From: Paracoccus yibinensis
GTDB lineage: Bacteria > Pseudomonadota > Alphaproteobacteria > Rhodobacterales > Rhodobacteraceae
Direction: 5' to 3'
NCBI RefSeq assembly: GCF_030846195.1
Contig: NZ_JAVCWH010000001.1
Span: 310,001-374,000 of the forward strand
Length of the DNA stretch: 64,000 bases
Below the pieces are notes generated by a model. It had not been told where the DNA came from. It ran no database searches and saw only the letters and a program-made list of their open reading frames with translations. The translations under genes were made by a program, and so were the position numbers. Below are positions 26,410-35,348 of the stretch, in pieces (the stretch's first letter is position 1; every line of letters starts with the position of its first letter).

Positions 26410-27723
26410 ATGCCGGTAACGCTTCGCACATCGCAGCCTGATTTCGAATCTCGGTTTGCCGACATGCTGTCGGCCAAGCGCGAGGATTCGACCGATGTGA
26501 ATGACGCGGTGGCCGCGATCATCGCCGATGTGCGCAAGCGGGGGGATGCGGCGCTGTGCGACCTGACCCGCCGCTTTGACAGGCTGGATCTGCCCGCCGA
26601 CCGCCTTCGCTTCTCGCCCGAGGAGATTGCGGCCCATGTGGCTCATGTCCCGGCCCAGGATCGCGCGGCGCTGACGCTGGCCGCAGACCGCATCCGCGCC
26701 TATCACGAACGCCAGGTGCCCGAAGATGCCAGTTGGATCGACCCCCAGGGCGCGACGCTGGGCTGGCGCTGGACGCCGGTTTCGGCGGCGGGGCTGTATG
26801 TGCCGGGGGGCCAGGCGGCCTATCCGTCGTCCGTCCTGATGAACGCGATCCCGGCACGGGTCGCGGGGGTCGAGCGGCTGGTGATCTGCGTGCCGACGCC
26901 GGGCGGCCATGTCAACCCGCTGGTCCTGCTGGCAGCGCAACTGTCGGGCGTGGACGAGATCTATCGCATCGGCGGCGCGCAGGCCGTGGCGGCCATGGCT
27001 TACGGCACCGACACGATCGCGCCGGTAGACAAGATCACCGGACCGGGCAATGCCTATGTCGCGGCGGCGAAGCGGCAAGTCTTCGGCAAGGTGGGCATCG
27101 ACATGATCGCCGGCCCCTCCGAGGTTCTTGTGATTGCCGAGGGCGACCAGCATCCTGACTGGCTTGCGCTGGACCTGCTGGCGCAGGCGGAACATGACGC
27201 GGACGCCCAGTCGATCCTGATTACCACCGACGCGGCTTTGGGCCATGCTGTCGCGGGCGCCGTGGACCGCATCCTGCCCACCCTGCCCCGTGCCGCCATC
27301 GCGGGCGCAAGCTGGCGCGACTATGGCACCATCATCGTGGTGCGGGACCTGGACGAGGCAGCAAGCCTGTCGAACCGGATCGCGCCCGAACATCTGGAAC
27401 TCTGCGTGGACGACCCCGAGGCCCTGGCCGCGAAATGCGTCCACGCGGGCGCGATCTTCCTGGGTCCGCACACGCCCGAAGCCGTGGGCGACTACGTCAG
27501 CGGTCCCAACCATGTCCTGCCCACGGCGCGGTCGGCGCGGTTTTCCTCGGGACTGTCGGTGCTGGACTTCCTCAAGCGCACGACGGTGGCCCGCCTGACT
27601 CCGGGCGCGCTGAACGCCGTGGGCCACGCCGCCATGCGGCTGGCCGCGGCCGAGGGTTTGCAGGCGCATGGCGAATCCATCCGCGTCCGGCTGGAGCAGC
27701 TGAACGAAAGGGCGCCGGAATGA
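26410..27723 (+). CDS. hisD: Histidinol dehydrogenase
   Basis: The 437-residue protein has VPGGQAAYPSSVLMNAIPA, DKITGPGNAYVAAAKRQVFG and GPSEVLVIAEGDQHPDWLA, with the paired zinc/catalytic residues AEHDADAQSILIT and RIAPEHLEL. It oxidises L-histidinol to histidine in two NAD-dependent steps. The start at 26410 has CAGGGGAAACACC upstream. Its stop overlaps the UPF0262 start (ATGA). Confidence 0.97.
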   Translation: MPVTLRTSQPDFESRFADMLSAKREDSTDVNDAVAAIIADVRKRGDAALCDLTRRFDRLDLPADRLRFSPEEIAAHVAHVPAQDRAALTLAADRIRAYHERQVPEDASWIDPQGATLGWRWTPVSAAGLYVPGGQAAYPSSVLMNAIPARVAGVERLVICVPTPGGHVNPLVLLAAQLSGVDEIYRIGGAQAVAAMAYGTDTIAPVDKITGPGNAYVAAAKRQVFGKVGIDMIAGPSEVLVIAEGDQHPDWLALDLLAQAEHDADAQSILITTDAALGHAVAGAVDRILPTLPRAAIAGASWRDYGTIIVVRDLDEAASLSNRIAPEHLELCVDDPEALAAKCVHAGAIFLGPHTPEAVGDYVSGPNHVLPTARSARFSSGLSVLDFLKRTTVARLTPGALNAVGHAAMRLAAAEGLQAHGESIRVRLEQLNERAPE

Positions 27724-28199
27724 CCCGGATCATCCATATCCAGATCGACGATTCCCAGGCTCCGCCGGCCACGCCGGAGATGGAGCAGGAACGCCGCGTC
27801 GCGATCTTCGACCTGATCGAGGACAACAGCTTCAGCGTGCCGGGCCGCGACGGTCAGCCCGCGCCCCAGGGGCCGTTCCAACTAGACCTGTGCATCCGCG
27901 AACGCCGCCTGGTTTTCGACCTGGCTAGCGAAGGGGGCGACAAGGTGGCCGAATTCCACCTGTCGCTTGGGCCGTTCAGGCAGGTGACCAAGGACTATTT
28001 CCAGATCTGCCAAAGCTATTTCGACGCCGTGAAACGCCTGCCACCCGCCCAGATCGAGGCAATCGACATGGCCCGGCGCGGCATCCACAACGAAGGCGCG
28101 CGGACATTGCAGGAACGGCTGGAAGGCAAGGCCGAGCTGGACATCGACACCGCCCGGCGCCTGTTCACCCTGATCTGCGCCCTGGTGCCCCAAGGCTGA
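27720..28199 (+). CDS. UPF0262 family protein
   Basis: The 159-residue protein starts MTRIIHIQIDDSQAPPATPE. It has VAIFDLIEDNSFSV, LSLGPFRQVTKDYFQICQSY and AIDMARRGIHNEGARTLQER, the UPF0262 signature. This family is restricted to alphaproteobacteria and almost always sits between hisD and a low-molecular-weight phosphatase, as here. The ATGA overlap with hisD implies coupling. Function is unknown. Confidence 0.9.
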   Translation: MTRIIHIQIDDSQAPPATPEMEQERRVAIFDLIEDNSFSVPGRDGQPAPQGPFQLDLCIRERRLVFDLASEGGDKVAEFHLSLGPFRQVTKDYFQICQSYFDAVKRLPPAQIEAIDMARRGIHNEGARTLQERLEGKAELDIDTARRLFTLICALVPQG

Positions 28200-28201
28200 C
28201 G

Positions 28202-28687
28202 ATGGTGCAGAACACGATCCCCGCCTCGGTCCTGTTCTGTTGTGATCACAACTCCATCCGTTCGCCCATTGCCGAAGGCATGATGAAGAAGTTCTATGGA
28301 CGGGCGGCTTACGTGCAGTCGGCGGGCGTCAAGAACGACATGGAGGTGGACGGCTTCGCCATCGCGGTCTGCGACGAAATCGGCATCAGGATCGAAAACC
28401 ACCGCAGCCGCAGCTTCGAGGAAATGAAGGACTGGGGGGATGATCTGGGCGGATTCGACCTGATCGTCGCGCTGTCCCCCGCCAGTCAGCGGCAAGCCCT
28501 GGAACTGACCCGCGTATTCCATCTGGATGTCGAATACTGGCCCATCATGGATCCCACTGGCCTTGCCGAGGGGCGCGAGGCCAGGCTGGCCGTCTATCGC
28601 CAGACGCGCGACCAGATCAAGGCCCGGATGATCGAACGCTTCGGCCCGCCCCTCCTTCCCGACGCCCAGGATGACGACCAGTCGTGA
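28202..28687 (+). CDS. Low-molecular-weight phosphatase family protein
   Basis: The 161-residue protein has a CX5R phosphatase loop near residue 15: VLFCCDHNSIRSPIAEGMMK (second Cys, then DHNSI, then Arg). A C-terminal DP pair occurs in YWPIMDPTGLAEG, where the general-acid Asp lies. The loop differs from classical CxGNxCRS enzymes but is normal for this alphaproteobacterial subgroup. It could dephosphorylate protein Tyr/Arg residues; an arsenate reductase role is less likely, as the resolving Cys pair is missing. It is third in the hisD-UPF0262 set, 2 bp after UPF0262. Confidence 0.85.
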   Translation: MVQNTIPASVLFCCDHNSIRSPIAEGMMKKFYGRAAYVQSAGVKNDMEVDGFAIAVCDEIGIRIENHRSRSFEEMKDWGDDLGGFDLIVALSPASQRQALELTRVFHLDVEYWPIMDPTGLAEGREARLAVYRQTRDQIKARMIERFGPPLLPDAQDDDQS

Positions 28688-28694
28688 CCCGGCG

Positions 28695-28728
28695 AAAAAA
28701 CCGCGCCAGCCCATGATGGGCGGCGCGG
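28695..28728 (-). terminator. Rho-independent terminator of the DUF1127 gene
   Basis: On the minus strand CCGCGCC pairs with GGCGCGG (28701-28707 with 28722-28728), enclosing a smaller GCCC/GGGC hairpin, and is followed by six Ts (28695-28700). It lies 28 bases past the DUF1127 stop. Confidence 0.75.
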
Positions 28729-28755
28729 CAGTTTGGCAATCCTGATGGGGTAAGA

Positions 28756-28983
28756 TCAGCGACGCCAGTTCGCAGGCACGTCCCAGATCGGACGCGCAAT
28801 TTCGGTCGCGACGTCGTCGCGGGTCAGCCCGATGTCGCGCAATTGTTCATCGCTGAGATGGGCAAGATCCAGGCGAGAGCGGCGCAGGCTCAGCATGGTC
28901 ATGATACGCTTGCCCAGTGACGGGCGCGGAGAATGGCCGTGCCCGGCAACAAAGGGAAGCGAAGCGGCTGTCTTGGTGAACAT
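28756..28983 (-). CDS. DUF1127 domain-containing small protein
   Basis: The 75-residue protein ends with the DUF1127 core: RRSRLDLAHLSDEQLRDIGL, then TRDDVATEIARPIWDVP. The N-terminal half is low-complexity. DUF1127 proteins in alphaproteobacteria are small Arg-rich, stress-induced RNA-associated factors (for example CcaF1 of Rhodobacter). GGAG lies upstream of the ATG at 28983, immediately after a 25-bp dyad in the leader. It is divergent from a LysR regulator that may control it. Confidence 0.85.
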   Translation of the reverse strand: MFTKTAASLPFVAGHGHSPRPSLGKRIMTMLSLRRSRLDLAHLSDEQLRDIGLTRDDVATEIARPIWDVPANWRR

Positions 28984-29002
28984 CGTTCGTCTCCGGTGAT
29001 GA

Positions 29003-29027
29003 AAAGCATCACCACGCGTGATGCTTT
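29003..29027. promoter_or_regulatory. 25-bp perfect dyad in the DUF1127/LysR intergenic region
   Basis: AAAGCATCAC (29003-29012) and its exact reverse complement (29018-29027) flank a 5-bp spacer. It lies 19 bp upstream of the DUF1127 start and about 90 bp upstream of the LysR start. It can act as a DNA operator or as a leader hairpin next to the DUF1127 ribosome-binding site. LysR boxes usually have a shorter T-N11-A form, so an RNA role is equally possible. Confidence 0.5.
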
Positions 29028-29117
29028 AAGAATTTCTAATTTCCATGATTGATAGATAGCTGACAGCGTTCTATCTTTGAAACGAATGTTTTTGATCCTT
29101 CCCATCAAGGGACGTGA

Positions 29118-29987
29118 ATGATGCGCAACCTGGACATTTCCACCCTTCGTTCGCTTCAGGCAGTGGCAGAATACGGTGCCGTGACCCGCGCGGCCGAGGC
29201 GCTGAACATGACCCAAAGCGCGCTGTCGATGCAGATCAAGCGGCTGGACGACCTGTTTGGCGAATCGATGCTGCAAAAGCAGGGCCGTGGCGTGGTGCTG
29301 ACGGATTTCGCGACCGAACTGTTGGTCGAGGCGCGCAAGCTGGTGGCCTTGAACGATGCCATCGTGTCCCGCTTTACCGGGGAACGGCCCGAATCGAGGC
29401 TGCGCGTCGGGCTGACCAGCGACTGGCTGTTCACCAAGGTGGCCCAGGCGGTGCGGGCCTTCCGCCAGGCGAATCCGCGCATCGAGTTGATCATCAACGA
29501 TGGCCGCAGCAAGGACCTGCGCCAGCAGATGAAGCGCTGCGAACACGATGTCATCCTGACCACGGAATTCGAGACGCCGCCGGGCGCGATCCATCTGGCC
29601 AAGGTGGACCTGGCATGGTTCGGCGCGATCGGCGGCAATGCCTGGACCCAGCGTCCGCTGCCCTTGGCGAATTCGCCGCATTGCGCCTATTACCCGGTGG
29701 GACTGACGGCCTTGGATCGGGCGGGCATCGAATGGGTGCAGGCCGTGGCCGACGGCGGAAGCGATACATGGCGGGTCAGCGCGGCGGCCGACCTGGGCAT
29801 CACCATCCTGCCGCGCGGCATCGCGCAGGCGGGGCTGGAACCGGTGGAACACGGCGGCGCACTGCCGCCCCTACCGCCCACATGGCTGAACGTCTATGTC
29901 GCCGACAGTCCGGCGCGGCGCGAAGCGACCGAGTTTGCGGGATATCTCCGACGGGCGGTCTGCGAAGTGGCCGCAATGGCCGCGTGA
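29118..29987 (+). CDS. LysR-family transcriptional regulator
   Basis: The protein has 289 residues. The N-terminal winged helix is LDISTLRSLQAVAEYGAVTR, then AAEALNMTQSALSMQIKRLD, the canonical LysR HTH. A substrate-binding-protein-like effector domain follows from about residue 90 (RLRVGLTSDWLFTKVAQAV). It is transcribed divergently from the DUF1127 gene, and LysR proteins often regulate the divergent gene. AAGGGA precedes the tandem ATGs at 29118 and 29121. The effector is unknown. Confidence 0.92.
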   Translation: MMRNLDISTLRSLQAVAEYGAVTRAAEALNMTQSALSMQIKRLDDLFGESMLQKQGRGVVLTDFATELLVEARKLVALNDAIVSRFTGERPESRLRVGLTSDWLFTKVAQAVRAFRQANPRIELIINDGRSKDLRQQMKRCEHDVILTTEFETPPGAIHLAKVDLAWFGAIGGNAWTQRPLPLANSPHCAYYPVGLTALDRAGIEWVQAVADGGSDTWRVSAAADLGITILPRGIAQAGLEPVEHGGALPPLPPTWLNVYVADSPARREATEFAGYLRRAVCEVAAMAA

Positions 29988-30023
29988 TGGCTGACCCGCA
30001 TTCCTGCGGATCAGCCGGGTTCT

Positions 30024-30839
30024 TCACGCCTGGGCCTTCTGGCGGCGGCGCATGACGCCCATGGCGCCGATCCCGGCACCCAGCAGCAGCGCACTTGCCG
30101 GCAGCGGCACGGCGGCAGGATCGACCGGCGGGGTAATGATCACGTCGCCGATCTTGGCACCGGCAAAAGCCATTCCGCTATCGAATGCGGTATCGTTCCA
30201 GTTGGTCACCCCGAACTGCAACGTATAGCTGCCTGCCTCGGTGATGGTATAGGTGGACTTGACCCATCCCGTCGCGCCGCATCCCTCGCCAATGGCGATA
30301 TAGCAGGTGCCGCTGCTGCTTCCCAGCACGTCCCAGAATGTCGCACCGTCCTGGATATCGACGGACACGGGATCCAGCGTGGCCGCCGGAGCGGGCATTC
30401 CAAAGCCCGGGACGCTGGACCCCGTGGGCGTGGTGCGTGCCGTGAACAACAGGGCGACCTCGTCACTGGTCGTGGCATCCAGAAGCCTGGACCAGCCGTA
30501 ATCCGCAAAGCCGGCCCCGTCGCTGGTCACATAGTTGAAATAGAACTCCAGCACGTCGCCCACTGCAGCGGTGAAGGCTGCGGTGATGACATTGCTGCCA
30601 TTCCGGGCGACGCCGGTTCCACCAACGCCCGGAAGCGAGCCGCCACCCGTCACGCCTCCGGCCGTCGAAACGTAGTAATAGCCGGGCCCTTGGGCAGGGG
30701 GCGCCGACACGACGCCGTTGGGGCTGCCGGTGCCGGCGTTGCCTTCCGCCGTCCAGCCGGACGGCAAGGTGGCGGCATGCGCCCCGACGGCCAGCAAGGC
30801 GGTCGCAGCCGCCGTTGTAAGAAAGGTTCTGATCATCAC
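30024..30839 (-). CDS. Secreted VPLPA-CTERM sorting-domain protein
   Basis: The 271-residue protein has a signal peptide (MIRTFLTTAAATALLAVGAHA). The body is rich in Gly, Thr, Ser and Asp with predicted beta strands (VLEFYFNYVTSDGAGFADYG and similar). The C-terminus is a tripartite sorting tail: AVPLPASALLLGAGIGAMG, one membrane helix, then RRRQKAQA. This tail is the substrate of a dedicated exosortase in Rhodobacterales, which anchors or releases the protein at the cell surface or into biofilm matrix. No exosortase gene is in the window. It is a lone gene between a LysR regulator and trpA. Confidence 0.85.
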   Translation of the reverse strand: MMIRTFLTTAAATALLAVGAHAATLPSGWTAEGNAGTGSPNGVVSAPPAQGPGYYYVSTAGGVTGGGSLPGVGGTGVARNGSNVITAAFTAAVGDVLEFYFNYVTSDGAGFADYGWSRLLDATTSDEVALLFTARTTPTGSSVPGFGMPAPAATLDPVSVDIQDGATFWDVLGSSSGTCYIAIGEGCGATGWVKSTYTITEAGSYTLQFGVTNWNDTAFDSGMAFAGAKIGDVIITPPVDPAAVPLPASALLLGAGIGAMGVMRRRQKAQA

Positions 30840-31065
30840 TCAAAACTCCACTATCAAAGGATCGTCGCAACAACGGTTGCCTTTGAACGAATAGCAGATT
30901 TTCCGATCGCGAAGAATTTATTCTTTAGTCCAAGGCATCTAACAATTTCCAGATGCCGATCCGGGGGATTGCTCTACCGCGAATTGCGCCCGGTCCTGTC
31001 GGGCGGGACACTTGATCCCGCTGCCGAACTGGGACACACAGACTGGCATTCGCAAGAGGATGACC

Positions 31066-31863
31066 ATGACCCGGATCGACGACACCTTTCAGCGCCTTCA
31101 GGCCCAGGGGCGCAAGGCCTTCGTGACCTATATCATGGCCTCGGATCCTGACGACGCCACGACGCTGGACATCATGCGCGGCCTGCCGGGCGCCGGGGTG
31201 GACATCATCGAACTGGGGATGCCCTTCACCGATCCGATGGCCGACGGCCCGACCATCCAGTCGGCGGGACAGCGTGCCCTTGCCGCCGGGGGCAGCGTCA
31301 CGCGGACGCTGGCGATCCTGCGCGAATTCCGCAAGACCGACGACACCACGCCCGTCGTGCTGATGGGCTATTACAACCCGATCTATGCCCGCAGCGGCGG
31401 CGTCGAGCGGTTCCTGGCCGACGCCAGGGACGCCGGCGTGGACGGGCTGATCGTCGTTGACCTGCCGCCCGAGGAAGACGACGAACTGTGCATTCCCGCC
31501 CAACGCGCGGGCCTGAACTTCATCCGCCTTGCGACACCCACGACCGACGACCGGCGGCTGCCTGCGGTGGTCAGGAATACATCGGGCTTCGTCTATTATG
31601 TCAGCGTGACCGGCATCACCGGCGGCCCCGCCGCCAATGCCGCCGAGGTCGCCCCCGAGGTCGCGCGCATCCGCAAGGCCGCCAACCTGCCGGTGGTCGT
31701 GGGCTTCGGCATCTCGACCCCCGAGGCGGCAGAGAAGATCGCAAGCGTCGCGGATGGCTGCGTGGTGGGCAGCGCCATCGTCAAGAAGATCAGCGAAGGC
31801 CGTCCCGTCCCCGAGGTGCTGGACTTCGTGCGCGATCTGGCCGCCGGGGCGCATCGCGGCTGA
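31066..31863 (+). CDS. trpA: Tryptophan synthase alpha subunit
   Basis: The 265-residue TIM-barrel protein has [20 protein letters not shown], holding the catalytic Glu and Asp, then [27 protein letters not shown] and [13 protein letters not shown]. It cleaves indole-3-glycerol phosphate and passes indole to TrpB. AAGAGG is 6 bases before the ATG at 31066, favouring it over upstream ATGs. trpB is not adjacent: an acetyltransferase follows by TGATG overlap, and a 200-bp intergenic region precedes it. Confidence 0.96.
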   Translation: MTRIDDTFQRLQAQGRKAFVTYIMASDPDDATTLDIMRGLPGAGVDIIELGMPFTDPMADGPTIQSAGQRALAAGGSVTRTLAILREFRKTDDTTPVVLMGYYNPIYARSGGVERFLADARDAGVDGLIVVDLPPEEDDELCIPAQRAGLNFIRLATPTTDDRRLPAVVRNTSGFVYYVSVTGITGGPAANAAEVAPEVARIRKAANLPVVVGFGISTPEAAEKIASVADGCVVGSAIVKKISEGRPVPEVLDFVRDLAAGAHRG

Positions 31864-32381
31864 TGGTACTGCTGCGCGACGCCCGGCCGGACGACGTGCC
31901 CGCAATCGCGGCGATCTGGAACCCGATCATCCGGGACACGGTCGTCACCTTCTGGCCGACCGAGCGAAGCGACGCCGAGATTGCGGCCCTGGTCCACGAC
32001 CGACAGGCGGATGGCCGTCCCTTTCTGGTGGCCGCGGCCGAAGACAGGATCCTTGGCTTCGCCACCTACAGCCAGTTCCGCAACGGCGGCGGTTACGCCC
32101 GCAGCATGGAGCATACGATCTATCTTGCCCCCCAGGCCCGAAACGGCGGCACGGGCAGGCTGTTGCTGGGCGCCCTGGAAGATCACGCCCGCGCCTGCGG
32201 ACACCGGCTCTTGATCGGCGGGATCACGGCATCCAACGAAGGATCGCTGCGTTTCCACGCCCGTGCGGGATATGCGGAATGGGGGCGCATCCCTTGTGCC
32301 GGATGGAAATTCGGTGCCTTTCACGACCTGATCCTGATGGGAAAGGATCTGGACAGATGCGAACAAGGCGCGACACCCTGA
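31863..32381 (+). CDS. GNAT-family acetyltransferase, phosphinothricin N-acetyltransferase-like
   Basis: The 172-residue protein starts [20 protein letters not shown]. It has SDAEIAALVHDRQADGRPF, TIYLAPQARNGGTGRLLL (the acetyl-CoA pyrophosphate loop) and SNEGSLRFHARAGYAEWGRI near the C-terminus, the pattern of Pat/MddA N-acetyltransferases. Likely substrates are methionine sulfone/sulfoximine-like amino acids. It overlaps trpA by one base (TGATG), so it is probably translationally coupled, although no metabolic link is evident. Confidence 0.88.
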   Translation: MVLLRDARPDDVPAIAAIWNPIIRDTVVTFWPTERSDAEIAALVHDRQADGRPFLVAAAEDRILGFATYSQFRNGGGYARSMEHTIYLAPQARNGGTGRLLLGALEDHARACGHRLLIGGITASNEGSLRFHARAGYAEWGRIPCAGWKFGAFHDLILMGKDLDRCEQGATP

Positions 32382-32419
32382 CACTACCCATGCGCCGCGT
32401 TAGCGGATAACCTGGAGGC

Positions 32420-33151
32420 ATGGACATGCGCGCGACCGATACCCCCTGCCCCAGCCTGCCGAAGCCCCGCAGCTTCTGGCAGCGCATTGGCGACCGCCTG
32501 GCGGCCTTTCTGGGCAGCGCCAGGCCAGCGATCCCGCCTGAACGCTCCGTGGCCTTTACCATCGCCGTGATCGCGCTTGGCGCGAAGCTTGCCAAATCCG
32601 ACGGCGACGTGGCCCGGTCCGAGGTCGCGGCCTTTCGCCGTGTCTTCATCATCCCGCGGGCCGAGGAAAAGAACGCGGCGCGCGTCTTCGACCTGGCCCG
32701 CCAGGACGTGGCGGGTTTCGACGCCTGGGCGCGCCGCATCGCCGCCATGTTCCCGGCGGGGGATCCGGTCCTGGCCGATGTGATCGAGGGCCTGTGCATC
32801 ATCGCCGTCGCCGATGGCGGGATGCACGAGAACGAGATCCTGTTCATCGACGAGGTGGGGCGCATCTTCGGCCTGCCCGCCGAGCGCGTGGCCGCCATCC
32901 GCCTGCGCCATGACCGCCAGACCGGCTGCCCGCCCTGCGACGTGCTGGGCATCCCGCTCGACACCCCCCTGCCCGAGGCGCGCAAGCGCTTCCGCGCCCT
33001 GATCCTGGAAGCCCATCCAGACCGCGCCATCGCACGCGGCCTTCCGCCCGAAGCCGTGCGCCTGGCCGAGGCCCGCACACGCCGCCTGAACGAGGCTTGG
33101 GAGAAGTTCCGCCAGATGCGTCGCGGCACTGTTCCGCAGCCCGCCGAATAG
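32420..33151 (+). CDS. TerB-like/J-domain protein (DjlA-like)
   Basis: The 243-residue protein has a TerB-like helical domain at residues ~45-150 (IAVIALGAKLAKSDGDVARS, EVAAFRRVF, DEVGRIFGLP). The C-terminal ~65 residues form a J domain: DVLGIPLDTPLPEARKRFRA, then LEAHPDRAIARGLP, with the HPD tripeptide that activates DnaK. There is no clear membrane anchor, unlike enterobacterial DjlA. It probably recruits DnaK to an unknown client. It lies upstream of dnaX. Confidence 0.85.
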   Translation: MDMRATDTPCPSLPKPRSFWQRIGDRLAAFLGSARPAIPPERSVAFTIAVIALGAKLAKSDGDVARSEVAAFRRVFIIPRAEEKNAARVFDLARQDVAGFDAWARRIAAMFPAGDPVLADVIEGLCIIAVADGGMHENEILFIDEVGRIFGLPAERVAAIRLRHDRQTGCPPCDVLGIPLDTPLPEARKRFRALILEAHPDRAIARGLPPEAVRLAEARTRRLNEAWEKFRQMRRGTVPQPAE

Positions 33152-33201
33152 GTCCGGCCCTTGCCGCGCAGGGGCGCAGCGACTAGGTTCCCCCTGACCC
33201 T

Positions 33202-34986
33202 GTGACGGACCCCACGATGCCTCAAGACGCTGCACCTGCCTATCAGGTCCTGGCCCGAAAATACCGGCCCGAGACCTTTGCCGACCTGGTCGGCCAGGAC
33301 CCGATGGTGCGCACGCTGAAGAACGCCTTTGCCGCCGACCGCATCGCGCAGGCCTTCATCATGACGGGCATCCGCGGCACCGGAAAAACCACCACCGCGC
33401 GGATCATCGCCAAGGGCATGAACTGCATCGGCCCCGACGGCCAAGGCGGCCCCACGACCGAACCCTGCGGTGTCTGCGAGCATTGCGTGGCGATCAGCGA
33501 AGGCCGCCATGTCGATGTGCTGGAAATGGACGCGGCATCCCGCACCGGCGTCAACGACATCCGCGATATCATCGAAAGCGTGCATTACCGGGCCGCATCT
33601 GCGCGCTACAAGATCTACATCATCGACGAAGTCCACATGCTGTCCACAAGCGCCTTCAACGCGCTGCTGAAGACGCTGGAGGAACCGCCCCCGCATGTGA
33701 AGTTCATCTTCGCCACGACCGAGATCCGCAAGGTTCCCGTCACGGTCCTGTCGCGCTGCCAGCGCTTCGACCTGCGCCGGATCGAGCCCGAGGTGATGAT
33801 CGCCCTGCTGCGCCGCATCGCCACGGCCGAGGGCGCGCAGATCACCGACGACGCCCTGGCTCTGATCACCCGCGCGGCGGAAGGATCGGCCCGCGACGCG
33901 ACCAGCCTTCTGGACCAGGCGATCAGCCACGGCGCGGGGGAAACCACCGCCGAACAGGTCCGCGCCATGCTGGGCCTTGCCGACCGTGGCCGCGTCATCG
34001 ACCTGTTCGAGATGATCCTGCGCGGCGATGCGGCATCCGCGCTGACCGAACTGCAATCGCAATATGCCGACGGCGCCGATCCGGTGGCAGTGCTGCGCGA
34101 TCTGGCCGAGATCACGCACTGGATTTCCGTCGTGAAGATCACGCCGGATGCGGGCGACGATCCGACCATCGCGCCGGACGAACGGGTGCGCGGCAAGGAA
34201 CTGGCCGACAAGCTGGCGATGCGCGTGCTGACCCGGCTGTGGCAGATGCTGCTGAAGGCGCTTGAGGAGGTCTCGGCGGCGCCGAACGCCATGATGGCTG
34301 CCGAAATGGCGATCATCCGTTTGACCCATGTGGCTGACCTGCCCGACCCCGAGGCGCTGATCCGCCGCGTCCAGCAGGCCCAGGCGGCGGGCGATTTCGC
34401 CCGGTCCGCGGCACCTGCGGCGCCTTCGCAGGCGCCCCGCGCGGCACGGCCCGCGCCGGTGATCGCACAGCGGTCGGGCGCGGCAACCGCGCTTGCCGTC
34501 AGCCCCGACGCCTTCGCGGCCTGGCCCGACTTCGCCTCGGTCCTGGATCTGATCCGGCGCATGGGTGACATGCTTTTGCTGGTGCAGGTGGAACGCCATG
34601 TGGGCCTTGTCCGCTACAGCCCCGGCCGGATCGAGTTCGAGCCGAAGGGCAACGCGCCCCGCGACCTGGCGCAGAAACTGGCCGAACGCCTGCGCGGCTG
34701 GACGGGCGGGCAGCGGTGGGCCGTCACCGTTACGAACGACGGCGGCGCACCGACCATCGCCGAACAACAGGCGGCCGAGCAGCGCGAACGCGAGGAACGC
34801 GCCATGCAACTGCCGATCGTGCAGCAGGTGCTGGCGACGTTTCCGGGCGCGAAACTGCGCGACGTGCGCCGCATTGCCCCCGAGGTCGAGGCCGTCGAGG
34901 CGGAAGGCGCGGCCAACCCGCACGAGCTGACCCAAGGCCCCGTGGCAGAGGTCGAGGAATGGGATCCCTTCGAGGATGAGGAATAA
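33202..34986 (+). CDS. dnaX: DNA polymerase III subunits gamma and tau
   Basis: The protein has up to 594 residues. The AAA+ region has Walker A GIRGTGKTTTARIIAKGMNC, a four-Cys zinc module ending PCGVCEHCVAI, Walker B IIDEVHMLSTSAFNALLKTL and sensor-1 FIFATTEIRKVPVTVLSRC. The C-terminal third, after an Ala/Pro-rich linker, is the tau part that contacts the polymerase core. The start is either GTG 33202 or ATG 33217. No obvious poly-A slippage site was seen. It leads the dnaX-ybaB-recR cluster with a 3-bp gap. Confidence 0.95.
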   Translation: MTDPTMPQDAAPAYQVLARKYRPETFADLVGQDPMVRTLKNAFAADRIAQAFIMTGIRGTGKTTTARIIAKGMNCIGPDGQGGPTTEPCGVCEHCVAISEGRHVDVLEMDAASRTGVNDIRDIIESVHYRAASARYKIYIIDEVHMLSTSAFNALLKTLEEPPPHVKFIFATTEIRKVPVTVLSRCQRFDLRRIEPEVMIALLRRIATAEGAQITDDALALITRAAEGSARDATSLLDQAISHGAGETTAEQVRAMLGLADRGRVIDLFEMILRGDAASALTELQSQYADGADPVAVLRDLAEITHWISVVKITPDAGDDPTIAPDERVRGKELADKLAMRVLTRLWQMLLKALEEVSAAPNAMMAAEMAIIRLTHVADLPDPEALIRRVQQAQAAGDFARSAAPAAPSQAPRAARPAPVIAQRSGAATALAVSPDAFAAWPDFASVLDLIRRMGDMLLLVQVERHVGLVRYSPGRIEFEPKGNAPRDLAQKLAERLRGWTGGQRWAVTVTNDGGAPTIAEQQAAEQREREERAMQLPIVQQVLATFPGAKLRDVRRIAPEVEAVEAEGAANPHELTQGPVAEVEEWDPFEDEE

Positions 34987-34989
34987 GAG

Positions 34990-35334
34990 ATGATCAAGGG
35001 TTTGGGCGGCTTTGGCGACATGGCCAAGATGATGAAGGCCGCAAAGGACATGCAGGACCGGATGGCTCAGGTGCAGGCCAGTCTGGATACGATCACCGTT
35101 ACCGGCGAATCCGGTGCGGGGCTGGTCAAGGCAACGGCCACGGCCAAGGGCGAGTTGACCGCACTTGATATCGATCCGTCGATCTTCGTGCCGTCCGAAA
35201 AGGAAGTGGTCGAGGATCTGATCCTGGCCGCGATCAAGGACGCGCAACGCAAGGCGCAGGAAAAGATGCAGTCGGAAATGGCCCGCATCACCCAGGAACT
35301 GGGCCTGCCCGCCGACATGAAGCTGCCCTTCTGA
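34990..35334 (+). CDS. YbaB/EbfC family nucleoid-associated protein
   Basis: This 114-residue protein is of typical length. It begins [20 protein letters not shown], continues [20 protein letters not shown] and has [20 protein letters not shown]. It forms dimers that bind DNA non-specifically. It lies between dnaX and recR in the order conserved across bacteria, with gaps of 3 and 14 bp. Confidence 0.95.
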   Translation: MIKGLGGFGDMAKMMKAAKDMQDRMAQVQASLDTITVTGESGAGLVKATATAKGELTALDIDPSIFVPSEKEVVEDLILAAIKDAQRKAQEKMQSEMARITQELGLPADMKLPF

Positions 35335-35348
35335 ATGGCTGCCAAAGG

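Noticed and set aside
28202..28687. Arsenate reductase assignment for the phosphatase after UPF0262
   Set aside because: It lacks the second redox Cys pair of ArsC and belongs to a core operon 19 kb from the ars island.
32224..35247. A 1007-codon open frame on the minus strand opposite dnaX
   Set aside because: It is a shadow of dnaX, ybaB and the TerB/J gene, all of which have convincing motifs on the plus strand.
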